Origin: a virus
Reading direction: 5' to 3' (one strand)
Length of the DNA stretch: 52,654 bases
IMG/VR virus record: IMGVR_UViG_3300010397_000015
Span: 1-52,654 of that record
Below are positions 15,915-22,431 of this stretch, piece by piece. Each line of letters opens with the position of its first letter. Position 1 is the first letter of the stretch. The notes under the pieces are model-generated. The model had not been told where the DNA came from. It searched no databases and saw only the letters and a list, made by a program, of their open reading frames with translations. Both the position numbers and the translations under genes were made by a program.

Positions 15915-17557
15915 GGGCTGATTTGCATCTGCGCGACGATCCCAGCGTCCTTGCGCATGTCCGTGATGGCTTCGATGAACAGAGCCGCCTGAATCCACTT
16001 CTGGCGGTTCGCGGGATCCATCTTCGCGGCGAGAGCGCAGCCTGCGTGCGAGTGCGTCGAGTCTCCCGTATTCCCCTTGCCGCCGTCGATCGTAGGACGC
16101 GGAGCTCCGCCGCGGTTCGCGACCCAAGCGTACTGAGGTGGGCCATGATTTCCGTAGTACGGCAGCATCGGCGCTTCGATGTAGAGCGCGTCCGCCCAGC
16201 GCAGCGGGTTCGCGATCGGACGGTTCCCCTGGATTCCGCACCCGATCGCTCCGTGCTTCTCAATCGGCACCTCGAAGGCGTGTGCGAGGTCGTAGGTCGG
16301 GTCGTACCAGACATCGTTCGGGTTCGGCTGACGCCAGCAGCGCGAGAGGATCCCGTTCGGCATCGAGCCGGTCTCGGAGAACTCCGCGTACATCCGGCAC
16401 CAGTTGACGTTTTCGGTCGCACCGGCTCGCTTCACGCTCTGCGCGATCAGGTACGCCGTCCACCCGAACTGCCGGCCCGTGTCCATGCCCATGAACCCGG
16501 TGTGCGGGGCGGCGGCGACCACGGCGAGGTTGTGCCGCAGCGACGGAGGCACGTAGTTCGGGTTCGTGACGTGCGGCCCGATGTCGGAGAGCTGCAAGCG
16601 CATCTGCGCGGCCACGCTCCGCAGCATCCGCTTCACCGCGGGCGAGTCCGTCATCTCCGAGAGCGGGATCAGGTCGCTCCACCCGCGAACCGAGTGGCCC
16701 GCGTCGTAGGGCATGAGGAGCGGATCGGGATGCTGCGCGACGCCGATGAACTCGGGCAGCCAGCCGTTGTTCGGATCGCCCGTCCCTTGCTGGTACATCG
16801 GACCCGGATCGCCGTAGAACTCGGCGGTGACGATCGCTCCGGTGTTTCGATCGTATGCGTGCCACCAACGCTCGTGCCCGCAGCACGCCTTGATCCAGTG
16901 GTACGCGGGCGATAGCGGCGCGTTCTCCCAGCCGTAGTAGAAGAAGACGTTCGACCCGCCCTCGGCTCCGCGGTTGGTGATCCCGTCTGGAGTCCACCCG
17001 TCGCGCGGAACGAAGATCCCCTCCTGTGAATCCTCGACCTGCCCGATCGCGCCCGGAACGGAGAGGATCTGCTGGTAGCGAGCGAGCCATCCCGCGATCT
17101 TCGACGCTTCCTGCGCGGCCTGAGTCGCCGTGAGGTTCGGCAGCGGCAGGTTGCACGGACCGTAGGCAGCTCGACCGCGGCGCCACCGAGTCGTGAAGTA
17201 CGGCATCTTCGCTTCGCGTTGCGCTTCCGCGGCTAGGTCGGGCCGATTGCTCGGGTACATCGCGACGCGGCGAATCGACTCGTGCATCGGGTACCAGACG
17301 CTCGGAAGTGCCCGGTAGCAGTCGTACACCATCGTCCAGCCGGTCGGCGGCTCGATCGTCACGGTGCAGGGGAACGCGCCTCGGGCCTTCTGTCCGCGCA
17401 CGATCCCGGCGTTGTGCAGTCCGACCTCGTGGACGACGACACCCGATGCGGTGCTCTTCGTCGCAGTCCAGCGATCCGGCTCGTTCGTTCCGCCGACGAT
17501 GATCGGCGTCTCGGACCAGGGAGCGCCGGCGGCGATGGTGGTGGGGACGTGGATCAC
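15911..17557 (-). CDS. Large protein of unknown function at the head of the late operon, 548 aa
   Basis: GTG 17557, overlapping the preceding TGA. Unusually rich in Trp, Tyr and Pro with single-copy motifs such as W-I-K-A-C-C-G-H-E-R-W-W-H-A-Y-D and F-G-W-T-A-Y-L-I-A-Q-S-V. It looks like a folded globular, possibly alpha/alpha or hydrolase-like protein rather than a fibre. No signal peptide. The place before terminase is odd for a structural protein. I do not recognise the family. Confidence 0.7.
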   Translation of the reverse strand: MIHVPTTIAAGAPWSETPIIVGGTNEPDRWTATKSTASGVVVHEVGLHNAGIVRGQKARGAFPCTVTIEPPTGWTMVYDCYRALPSVWYPMHESIRRVAMYPSNRPDLAAEAQREAKMPYFTTRWRRGRAAYGPCNLPLPNLTATQAAQEASKIAGWLARYQQILSVPGAIGQVEDSQEGIFVPRDGWTPDGITNRGAEGGSNVFFYYGWENAPLSPAYHWIKACCGHERWWHAYDRNTGAIVTAEFYGDPGPMYQQGTGDPNNGWLPEFIGVAQHPDPLLMPYDAGHSVRGWSDLIPLSEMTDSPAVKRMLRSVAAQMRLQLSDIGPHVTNPNYVPPSLRHNLAVVAAAPHTGFMGMDTGRQFGWTAYLIAQSVKRAGATENVNWCRMYAEFSETGSMPNGILSRCWRQPNPNDVWYDPTYDLAHAFEVPIEKHGAIGCGIQGNRPIANPLRWADALYIEAPMLPYYGNHGPPQYAWVANRGGAPRPTIDGGKGNTGDSTHSHAGCALAAKMDPANRQKWIQAALFIEAITDMRKDAGIVAQMQISP

Positions 17558-17739
17558 GACACGATCTCTATGCGGCCCGCTGCGGCCATCGACCAGAACC
17601 TTTTCGCGACCTTCACGGCGTCGATCTTGCGCGAGTACATCTGCTTGGTTGAGGACCAGAGGATCTTCTTCCCAGCGTAGATCGTCGAGGTCCAGAACTT
17701 CCCGGTCTTGTGGATCACGATGCGATGCGTCGGCTTCAT
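17554..17739 (-). CDS. Small basic protein, 61 aa
   Basis: ATG 17739 with AGGAG just upstream on the minus strand. Lys/Arg-rich with a beta-type N-terminal half (H-R-I-V-I-H-K-T-G-K-F-W) and a short helix (D-A-V-K-V-A-K-R-F-W). Probably nucleic-acid binding. GTGA overlap with the 548-aa gene. Confidence 0.65.
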   Translation of the reverse strand: MKPTHRIVIHKTGKFWTSTIYAGKKILWSSTKQMYSRKIDAVKVAKRFWSMAAAGRIEIVS

Positions 17740-17746
17740 GGGGCTC

Positions 17747-18025
17747 CTACGCTGCACTCGGCGTAGGCGGGAACGGAATGTCCATCTGCCCAGCGATCCG
17801 AGCGATCTCCTCGTCGAGCCGCTGCGCCGCGTGCCCGCACCACGCCGCGAGGTCACCCGACTCGTCCCGCTCGACGGCGCGCAGGATCCGCATCGCGCGT
17901 TGGAGCTTTCCGGCGAGACCACCGGCTGCCACCGCGACGCGGCGAGAGTGCGCGCCTTTCATCGCGGCGAGCTTCTTTTCCTGGAGGGCGATGCGCTGTT
18001 CGAGGGTGAGGATTGTTCGTGCCAT
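17747..18025 (-). CDS. First gene of the late operon: small helical protein, 92 aa
   Basis: ATG 18025 chosen; a GTG two codons earlier (18031) is the alternative. The N-terminal half is a basic coiled coil (L-E-Q-R-I-A-L-Q-E-K-K-L-A-A-M-K), followed by a second helical region with Asp/Glu. The gene sits next to the divergent control region, so it is the first late transcript product. Function unknown. Confidence 0.6.
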   Translation of the reverse strand: MARTILTLEQRIALQEKKLAAMKGAHSRRVAVAAGGLAGKLQRAMRILRAVERDESGDLAAWCGHAAQRLDEEIARIAGQMDIPFPPTPSAA

Positions 18026-18034
18026 GCCCACGGT

Positions 18035-18049
18035 GTAGACACCCTCTAC
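18035..18049. promoter_or_regulatory. Inverted repeat GTAGA-N5-TCTAC, copy 1
   Basis: Perfect 5-bp arms with a 5-base spacer, directly upstream of the first late gene. The same arms and spacing recur at 21978-21992, upstream of the second early block. A wider TGTAG/CTACA pair (18034-18038, 18051-18055) is nested around it. Probably a regulator-binding site. Confidence 0.5.
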
Positions 18050-18102
18050 CCTACAGTCCAGAGGAATCTGGAGAATCCCGAAGGTGGGAATCGCTGGGCT
18101 GG

Positions 18103-18138
18103 CTACTTGACTCCGGGTAGTGCGGTTGGGTCAAGTAG
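18103..18138. promoter_or_regulatory. Perfect 9-bp inverted repeat CTACTTGAC / GTCAAGTAG
   Basis: Arms at 18103-18111 and 18130-18138 with an 18-base spacer, in the noncoding divergent region. Each arm contains TTGAC, which could act as a -35 element on either strand. The arms are too far apart for a tight hairpin, so a dimer-binding operator is more likely. Confidence 0.5.
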
Positions 18139-18200
18139 GGACGGCCTCGGGGGGGACGATCCCCCGGGCGCCACCCGGTACGCAGGAGACTTCACCTCCC

Positions 18201-18605
18201 ATGCCCGAGTCAGACACGACCGTAGGAGAATCAGCCCGGCTTCGCAAGCTCGGGCTGAGAATCAAGGGCCGCAGCTACTCCGACCGGAACCGGATGCTCC
18301 TGGAGATGGGGTTCGCGTCCTACGCGGCCTATCTGCGCAGCCAGCTCTGGGCGAGCATCCGCCGCAGGGTCTACGAGATCAAAGGCGGGTGGTGCTACCT
18401 GTGCGGCCGTCAAGCAACGGAACTGCACCACAACCGCTACCACCTTGCCGACCTGGAAGGACGACGCCTCAGGTACATCAGCCCTATCTGCCGAGGCTGC
18501 CACCACGGCATCGAGTTCGACGGACACAGGAAACTCGGAGTTCGCGAGGCGTCCAAGAGATTCAGAATGCGGCGTTCCGCCGGCCGTTCCGCCAAGCCCC
18601 CGTAG
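18201..18605 (+). CDS. HNH endonuclease, first early gene, 134 aa
   Basis: ATG 18201 has an AGGAG about 12 bases upstream; a GTG at 18120 would extend the frame by 27 residues through the inverted repeat and is less likely. Core motifs: C-Y-L-C-G, T-E-L-H-H-N-R-Y-H, then C-R-G-C-H-H-G-I-E-F, the zinc-stabilised HNH of phage endonucleases. The N-terminal basic helices may bind DNA. Codes for an early DNA-cutting enzyme or homing gene. Confidence 0.82.
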   Translation: MPESDTTVGESARLRKLGLRIKGRSYSDRNRMLLEMGFASYAAYLRSQLWASIRRRVYEIKGGWCYLCGRQATELHHNRYHLADLEGRRLRYISPICRGCHHGIEFDGHRKLGVREASKRFRMRRSAGRSAKPP

Positions 18606-18930
18606 GCTCAAAATCGCGAGGGGCAAGGCCACCCGATGCCCCCGAAACAACCTTGGGTGACAGGGCCAGCCGGAAGGCCAGGGATCGAAGGTCGGAAGCG
18701 TGAGAACGTGGGAGTGGTCACGAGGCCGCTCGGGTGGCCCGACTCGAAACAATCCACCCAGGGGTCCCCTTTCCTGTCTCCCGCCTGGGGAGGAGGGAGG
18801 GGTCTGGACCAGGAACTCCTGCCGCTTCTTGAGGGCGAGCCCCTAGGCGAAGCCCGCATCCGATTCCTGATCCAGAGCGAAGCGACCCCATGTACCCAAA
18901 CCCGAGGCGAAGCCGAAGGGACTGAACCCC
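18606..18930. other. Noncoding 325-bp gap in the early region
   Basis: No frame here has a convincing start, RBS and codon pattern. A 10-base direct repeat (AGGCGAAGCC, near 18845 and 18903) and a possible 11-codon leader frame just before 18931 are the only structure noted. Could hold an early promoter or untranslated leader. Confidence 0.5.
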
Positions 18931-19122
18931 ATGACCTCCACGAAGACCGAACGCCGTGTCTGTGCCCGCCTGGCCTGTTCCAAGCTCCTGCACCGCCGCC
19001 TGGCCGAAAAGAACCGCGCTTGGGAGAAGCGCCGCTTCTGCTCGAACTTCTGCAACTCCCGCTGCAACGGCTGGGGTCGACGCGAGCCGATGCGAGAGGC
19101 TCAGCTCGGAGTCGCGCTGTGA
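18931..19122 (+). CDS. Cys-rich mini-protein A, 63 aa
   Basis: ATG 18931 with AAGGGA upstream. Five Cys arranged as V-C-A-R-L-A-C, then R-R-F-C-S-N-F-C-N-S-R-C, in a highly basic chain, which fits a small zinc finger binding nucleic acid. The following gene is a diverged copy of it in another frame, joined by a GTGA overlap. Confidence 0.7.
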   Translation: MTSTKTERRVCARLACSKLLHRRLAEKNRAWEKRRFCSNFCNSRCNGWGRREPMREAQLGVAL

Positions 19123-19292
19123 CTACCACGACCACCCAGCGCCTCTGTGCCCGAGCCGCCTGCAAGCGACCGATTGTGCGCAACTACCGCGAGTCGAGCC
19201 GAGACTTCAACCGACGCCGGTTCTGTCGCGACTCGTGCAACGTGAAGTGCCATCCCTGGAGACGAACTATGGATGCTGTGAGGACCCCATGA
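19119..19292 (+). CDS. Cys-rich mini-protein B, paralogue of A, 57 aa
   Basis: GTG 19119 overlaps the TGA of protein A. Shares C-A-R-x-A-C near the start and R-R-F-C-x-x-x-C-N-x-(R/K)-C near the end with protein A, so this is a tandem duplication followed by divergence. Basic and probably a zinc-binding nucleic-acid protein. The two may form a heterodimer or have divided their targets; that is inference. Confidence 0.7.
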   Translation: MTTTTTQRLCARAACKRPIVRNYRESSRDFNRRRFCRDSCNVKCHPWRRTMDAVRTP

Positions 19293-19831
19293 AGCACCGC
19301 GAACTCCACTGGATCGTATGCGACCCTTCCTCCGCCGGTCTCGACCCAACCGACCACCGCGTAGCCTGCGGTCGCTACTGGGTCTCGAGCGCCATGCGAA
19401 CCCACGACTGGACCGCCGTGACCTGTCGCAAGTGTCTCGTCCTGGGTGCCGAGTTCTTCACCGGCAAGAAGCGCCGCTGGAAACACCTCAGCGCGGTCGC
19501 GGCAACAGCGGTCGTGCTGCCACACTCGCACCGGGAACAACCAGCCCCGGTAGTCCATTTCCCGGAGCGGGTCGTGGTGCCATTCGCTCGGCGTGTCGTT
19601 TCGAACGAGCCCGCTCGCGCCGGTCCTCCGCGGCCATCCGCTCCTCCATCAGCACAAGTTTCGCCAACGTCCGAGTCGCGTCGGCGCGAACCTTTCCATT
19701 TCCGTGCTGCAATAGCGACGCAGAAGAAGCCTGCACCAACGCCTTCATCTCGTCCGCCGTCGCGTGCTGCCCACAACGGATCCGAGCTCGCACGCGCTCG
19801 ATCAGAGCCAGAACGATCTCATCGGGCTTGA
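19289..19831 (+). CDS. Zinc-motif protein with antisense-overlapping tail, up to 180 aa
   Basis: ATG 19289 overlaps the previous TGA (ATGA). The first ~75 residues look real: W-I-V-C-D, A-C-G-R-Y-W, T-C-R-K-C-L, a likely zinc site, then a basic patch. From about residue 68 on, the frame runs antisense to the 170-aa gene at 19488-20000 and the sequence becomes Pro/Arg-rich, as expected for a read-through tail. The true product may depend on that tail or be processed. Confidence 0.5.
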   Translation: MKHRELHWIVCDPSSAGLDPTDHRVACGRYWVSSAMRTHDWTAVTCRKCLVLGAEFFTGKKRRWKHLSAVAATAVVLPHSHREQPAPVVHFPERVVVPFARRVVSNEPARAGPPRPSAPPSAQVSPTSESRRREPFHFRAAIATQKKPAPTPSSRPPSRAAHNGSELARARSEPERSHRA

Positions 19832-20000
19832 ACGGCATCCGAGCCGGCAACCCAGCCGCGACCGCAACGTCCGAGAACTTCTTGTTCTCGAACTGCACCG
19901 GGTTCGTCACGTCCGCCACGGTCTTGTGGCGACGGTCGTTCACCCACACGAGGCGTCGATCGCTCGTGCCGGGGTAGCGGCGCTCGTAGTGGCCGGGCAT
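19488..20000 (-). CDS. Last gene of the minus-strand early cassette, 170 aa
   Basis: ATG 20000 overlaps the preceding TGA (TGATG). Mixed N-terminus with N-P-V-Q-F-E-N-K-K-F-S-D-V-A and long charged helices after residue 50; a basic K/R segment near 130-145 and a Pro-rich tail. No family recognised. It converges on, and overlaps by 344 bp, the plus-strand gene ending at 19831. Confidence 0.6.
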   Translation of the reverse strand: MPGHYERRYPGTSDRRLVWVNDRRHKTVADVTNPVQFENKKFSDVAVAAGLPARMPFKPDEIVLALIERVRARIRCGQHATADEMKALVQASSASLLQHGNGKVRADATRTLAKLVLMEERMAAEDRRERARSKRHAERMAPRPAPGNGLPGLVVPGASVAARPLLPRPR

Positions 20001-20179
20001 CAGAACGAGTCCAGATAGTCCCGGAACGCCAACTCCTGCGCAGTCCACGCCGGCTTCATCACTCCGCACCGATGGCAGGCCACGCGCAGATCCGTCACGC
20101 CGTCACTCCGGAGAGGCCGAACCCACGAGGTCGCGTGGCCGCGGACGAGGCAAATCAAGCGAGCGAAGAGGCGCTTCAC
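20000..20179 (-). CDS. Small Cys-x-x-Cys protein of the minus cassette, 59 aa
   Basis: GTG 20179 overlaps the upstream TGA; the stop overlaps the next ATG. Contains L-I-C-L-V-R-G-H and later A-C-H-R-C-G-V-M, four possible zinc ligands. Basic N-terminus, acidic C-terminal helix (E-L-A-F-R-D-Y-L-D). Function unknown; the overlap at both ends and the Cys motif support it. Confidence 0.65.
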   Translation of the reverse strand: MKRLFARLICLVRGHATSWVRPLRSDGVTDLRVACHRCGVMKPAWTAQELAFRDYLDSF

Positions 20180-20418
20180 TTCCCTTCCGGCCTCTTATCG
20201 AGACCTCGCTCCTTAAGCATCGACTCGATGTCATCAACGTGCAGGCAATCGCACAGGCACGCCGTGGTGTTCGGGATCATCGCGACGCCGCCGTTGCAGT
20301 AGTCGTTGCCCGGGACCGCGCTGTGCAGCACTCCGAAGCCCGTGACCTTGCTGTCGCTGATCCCGAGCTGGATGACCTTGTCGCCGTTCTTCGCCTCTCG
20401 CACATTTCGGTAGTGCAT
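20176..20418 (-). CDS. Small protein of the minus cassette, 80 aa
   Basis: ATG 20418 with AAGGA upstream on the minus strand. The start M-H-Y-R-N-V-R-E-A-K-N-G-D-K-V recalls a widespread family of short phage proteins that begin with Y/F-R-N-x-R-x-A-K-x-G-D. A Cys-rich stretch (A-C-L-C-D-C-L-H-V) precedes an acidic C-terminal helix. The family has no known function. Confidence 0.65.
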   Translation of the reverse strand: MHYRNVREAKNGDKVIQLGISDSKVTGFGVLHSAVPGNDYCNGGVAMIPNTTACLCDCLHVDDIESMLKERGLDKRPEGK

Positions 20419-20420
20419 GG

Positions 20421-20639
20421 CTATTTTCCTTCGTATTGGATCCTGGCTCGTAGTTCGGACTGGTACCCGCTCGTCCATCGACGATCGGGCCACAGGCATG
20501 GCGGGTAGTCCTGCCGTGGCCTGACGATGCTCTCGCTCCGCTGGGAGAGCCTCAGCAGTTCTTCGTTCGGACGAGAGAGATCAACTCCGTCGACGCGTAG
20601 TCTCGGGCGGAGATCAACGCCATCAACTTCGAGTGTCAC
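20421..20639 (-). CDS. Small protein of the minus cassette, 72 aa
   Basis: GTG 20639 with GAGGTG 8 bases upstream. The N-terminus contains a short direct repeat, V-D-G-V-D-L-R-P then V-D-G-V-D-L-S-R-P; the rest is Arg/Pro/Ser-rich. Sits between the Acb2-like gene and the 80-aa gene. Function not recognised. Confidence 0.6.
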   Translation of the reverse strand: MTLEVDGVDLRPRLRVDGVDLSRPNEELLRLSQRSESIVRPRQDYPPCLWPDRRWTSGYQSELRARIQYEGK

Positions 20640-20650
20640 GGCACGACACC

Positions 20651-20908
20651 TCAGAAGAACGTCGGCTTCGCGATCGACCGCGTGAGAGCCATCAAGCCCT
20701 CCTGCAGGTGCGTCGCTCCGATCGACACCCAACGCTGATCCGGGAACGGACCTGGGGCGTCTTTCATCTCAGGGGGCGGCTTCGAGTCACGGAGTTTCGC
20801 CACGAGCTCGCCGAGAGCGACGCCCTGCGCCTTGATCTCGTTCATCAGGTCGATCTCGCTCTGGTCCAGCTCGCGGTACCCAGCGATCTTGCGGTGCTGA
20901 TTCTCCAT
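20651..20908 (-). CDS. Acb2-like cyclic-nucleotide sponge (anti-CBASS), 85 aa
   Basis: ATG 20908 overlaps the preceding TGA (TGATG). Two helices: residues 5-35 begin H-R-K-I-A-G-Y-R-E-L-D-Q-S-E-I-D-L-M-N-E-I-K, residues ~58-85 read Q-R-W-V-S-I-G-A-T-H-L-Q-E-G-L-M-A-L-T-R and end in K-P-T-F-F. This is the helical-hairpin signature of Acb2 (T4 Vs.4, Acb2/Tad1 hairpin) proteins, which form hexamers that bind the cyclic di- and trinucleotide signals made by CBASS and related systems. The match is from memory. It is encoded on the minus strand within an otherwise plus-strand early region. Confidence 0.75.
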   Translation of the reverse strand: MENQHRKIAGYRELDQSEIDLMNEIKAQGVALGELVAKLRDSKPPPEMKDAPGPFPDQRWVSIGATHLQEGLMALTRSIAKPTFF

Positions 20909-21078
20909 CACCCGCCCCTGGATCCACTCGCCTGCGACCGCGGACCACCCTTCGGACCGCTCTTCATGCCCGCGCCCCCCTTGACCCGACCCGCACCGGC
21001 ATTCCCAGCCACCGTCCCCTTCGCAGGACCCTTCTGAGCATCGCCTGAACTGCCACTCTGCTGCGGACTCCCAGCCAT
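20908..21078 (-). CDS. Gly/Lys-rich peptide, first gene of the minus cassette, 56 aa
   Basis: ATG 21078 has a near-perfect GGAGGTG 5-6 bases upstream on the minus strand. The product is disordered and basic (G-A-G-R-V-K-G-G-A-G, K-S-G-P-K-G-G-P-R-S). Its TGA overlaps the Acb2-like ATG, so the two are translationally coupled. A nucleic-acid-binding or simple leader role is possible. Confidence 0.65.
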   Translation of the reverse strand: MAGSPQQSGSSGDAQKGPAKGTVAGNAGAGRVKGGAGMKSGPKGGPRSQASGSRGG

Positions 21079-21152
21079 CGCACACCTCCGAACCAGCCCG
21101 GACCATCCCGGACAGAGGTGAAGCTACACCCGGCACTCTGTAGGATCCAGCC
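21079..21152. promoter_or_regulatory. Divergent promoter region for the minus cassette and the plus-strand HNH gene
   Basis: Seventy-four noncoding bases between two divergent genes. It holds an inverted repeat CTACA (21125-21129) / TGTAG (21140-21144) and, on the plus strand, a TAGGAT hexamer 6 bases before ATG 21153, which would make that gene nearly leaderless. Confidence 0.4.
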
Positions 21153-21512
21153 ATGCCCGCAAGGAAGAGATCGCCCGAGGAGAAGCGTAAGGAGCGACTG
21201 CGGTGGAAGAGGACTGGAGGCCGGCGAGCGGCACAGGTCTACCGCGCCCTGAAAAACCAGCCGTGCCGGGACTGCGGAGTCCAATACCCGCCACACGTCA
21301 TGCAGTTCGACCACCTACCGGAACATCGAAAACGGCGAGACGTGAGCGACCTCAGCACTACTGGGCAGATCCTCCGCGAAGCCGCCAAGTGCGAGGTCGT
21401 CTGTGCCAACTGTCACGCCGAACGCACCTTTCAGCGCCTCGTGCGCGCGCGTACAGGTACCAGCGCCGGAGAAACTCGCCGTCCTGAGCAGGGTCTGTTC
21501 GACCTGACCTGA
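21153..21512 (+). CDS. HNH endonuclease, 119 aa
   Basis: ATG 21153. Lys/Arg-rich N-terminus, then C-R-D-C-G-V-Q-Y-P-P, V-M-Q-F-D-H-L-P-E-H-R, and a C-terminal C-E-V-V-C-A-N-C-H-A-E-R-T finger, a compact HNH found in phages and actinobacteria. Plus-strand gene divergent from the Acb2 cassette. Could be a homing enzyme or nick host DNA. Confidence 0.85.
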   Translation: MPARKRSPEEKRKERLRWKRTGGRRAAQVYRALKNQPCRDCGVQYPPHVMQFDHLPEHRKRRDVSDLSTTGQILREAAKCEVVCANCHAERTFQRLVRARTGTSAGETRRPEQGLFDLT

Positions 21513-22044
21513 TTTTTCTCGGACGAGGAGTCGATCATCTCCCTGATGGCGGGTGGCCGAGACCCCCGGTGGACCCCCCCCAGCCCCTTTGGCTCGCGAC
21601 CTGCCATAATCGCATCGGCTCGGGCAGCGTCAGCGCGTCCCGAGCATCACCGAGGCGGGCCTGGAGGATCGGGGCGAGGAGATGCGCTCGGTGGCGGGGC
21701 GGCACTGGTATATCGAGGAAGGGCGAGCGGCTGGGGAGGAGCGGGGAGCGGGGTGGGGAGGGAGGGTCAGCCCAAGCCGCAGGAGTGGGAAGCGTTCCGG
21801 GTCCAGTCCGAGCTATTCACGTGAGGGTAGCACGACGCTGCACGGGCGATCGGAAGGCGTCAAGGGTGTTCGGCCCGATTCAGAGCGCCCCGATCCTATC
21901 CCCGCGCCCCCAGTGTAAGCGTTATGTAGCTTCCTGGAAAGGGCATGACTTCCCCTTGCCGTCAGCCGTTCTAGTGTGTAGAAGCTGTCTACCGCCCGAC
22001 GCGGCTCGTTCCTGGGCTGGCGAGGGTGATTCCTGGAGGATGTG
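21513..22044. other. Long noncoding region with probable early promoter (532 bp)
   Basis: G-rich frames here lack believable starts or codon patterns. The 3' part (about 21910-22040) is relatively AT-rich and holds the candidate promoter/operator at 21956-21992 and a strong RBS (CTGGAGGA) before 22045. It separates the first early block from the long second one. Confidence 0.6.
21956..21992 (+). promoter_or_regulatory. Candidate early promoter with operator GTAGA-N5-TCTAC, copy 2
   Basis: TTGCCG (21956-21961), 17-base spacer, TAGAAG, a weak sigma-70 match. It overlaps the inverted repeat 21978-21992 that matches the one at 18035-18049 in arms and spacing. Binding of a regulator would block this promoter. 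It lies ~55 bp upstream of the long early operon. Confidence 0.4.
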
Positions 22045-22431
22045 ATGACCGACACGAAGAGGATGACGCTCGCGGATGAGCTGCGGGCGCTGAGCGCGAC
22101 GTTCCGGGACGACGAGGATGCCGTGGACCCGTTCCATGCGGCCGAGCAACTTCGCCGCGCCGCCGCCGCGCTGGAGGAGTCCGAGCGGATCCAGGCGATG
22201 GAGCCTGAGTCGTGGGCCGAGCGCGAGGGGCGCATCGCCTGGGAAGACCGACTCGAACGCGAGTACAAGGCCAGGCTAGATCGGCAGCAGATCGCCCTGG
22301 AAGCGAAGGACAAGGCGCTTACTGCTCTGCGCCAGATCGCAGAGACAACCGGCGGCAAGCCCGAGGGCCTGCGCGACATCGCTCGGCTTGCTCTGGCCGA
22401 GCATGACGATTCGATGGAGCGTGCGTCGTGA
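22045..22431 (+). CDS. Helical protein, first gene of early block 2, 128 aa
   Basis: ATG 22045 (GTG at 22042 is the alternative) behind CTGGAGGA. Almost wholly helical and Glu/Arg/Ala-rich, with a coiled coil over about residues 30-95. The end overlaps the next start as GTGA. Function unknown; could be a chaperone-like or inhibitor protein. Confidence 0.65.
   Translation: MTDTKRMTLADELRALSATFRDDEDAVDPFHAAEQLRRAAAALEESERIQAMEPESWAEREGRIAWEDRLEREYKARLDRQQIALEAKDKALTALRQIAETTGGKPEGLRDIARLALAEHDDSMERAS

Larger units (their letters stand above)
18026..18200. promoter_or_regulatory. Divergent control region between late (minus) and early (plus) genes
   Basis: Noncoding 175 bp from which the two main transcription units diverge. 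It holds two inverted repeats (18035-18049 and 18103-18138). On the minus strand it also holds a TAGGGT hexamer that recurs upstream of the plus-strand island at 36.2 kb. No convincing consensus sigma-70 pair was found. Confidence 0.6.

Noticed and set aside
18636-19118. Long N-terminal extension of Cys-rich protein B
   Set aside because: The frame is open to 18636 but the upstream part overlaps protein A antagonistically and has Pro/Arg shadow composition; GTGA overlap defines the true start.
21569-22045. 158-codon frame in the long early gap
   Set aside because: Low-complexity Arg/Gly/Ser frame ending at the RBS of the next gene; no start signal of its own.
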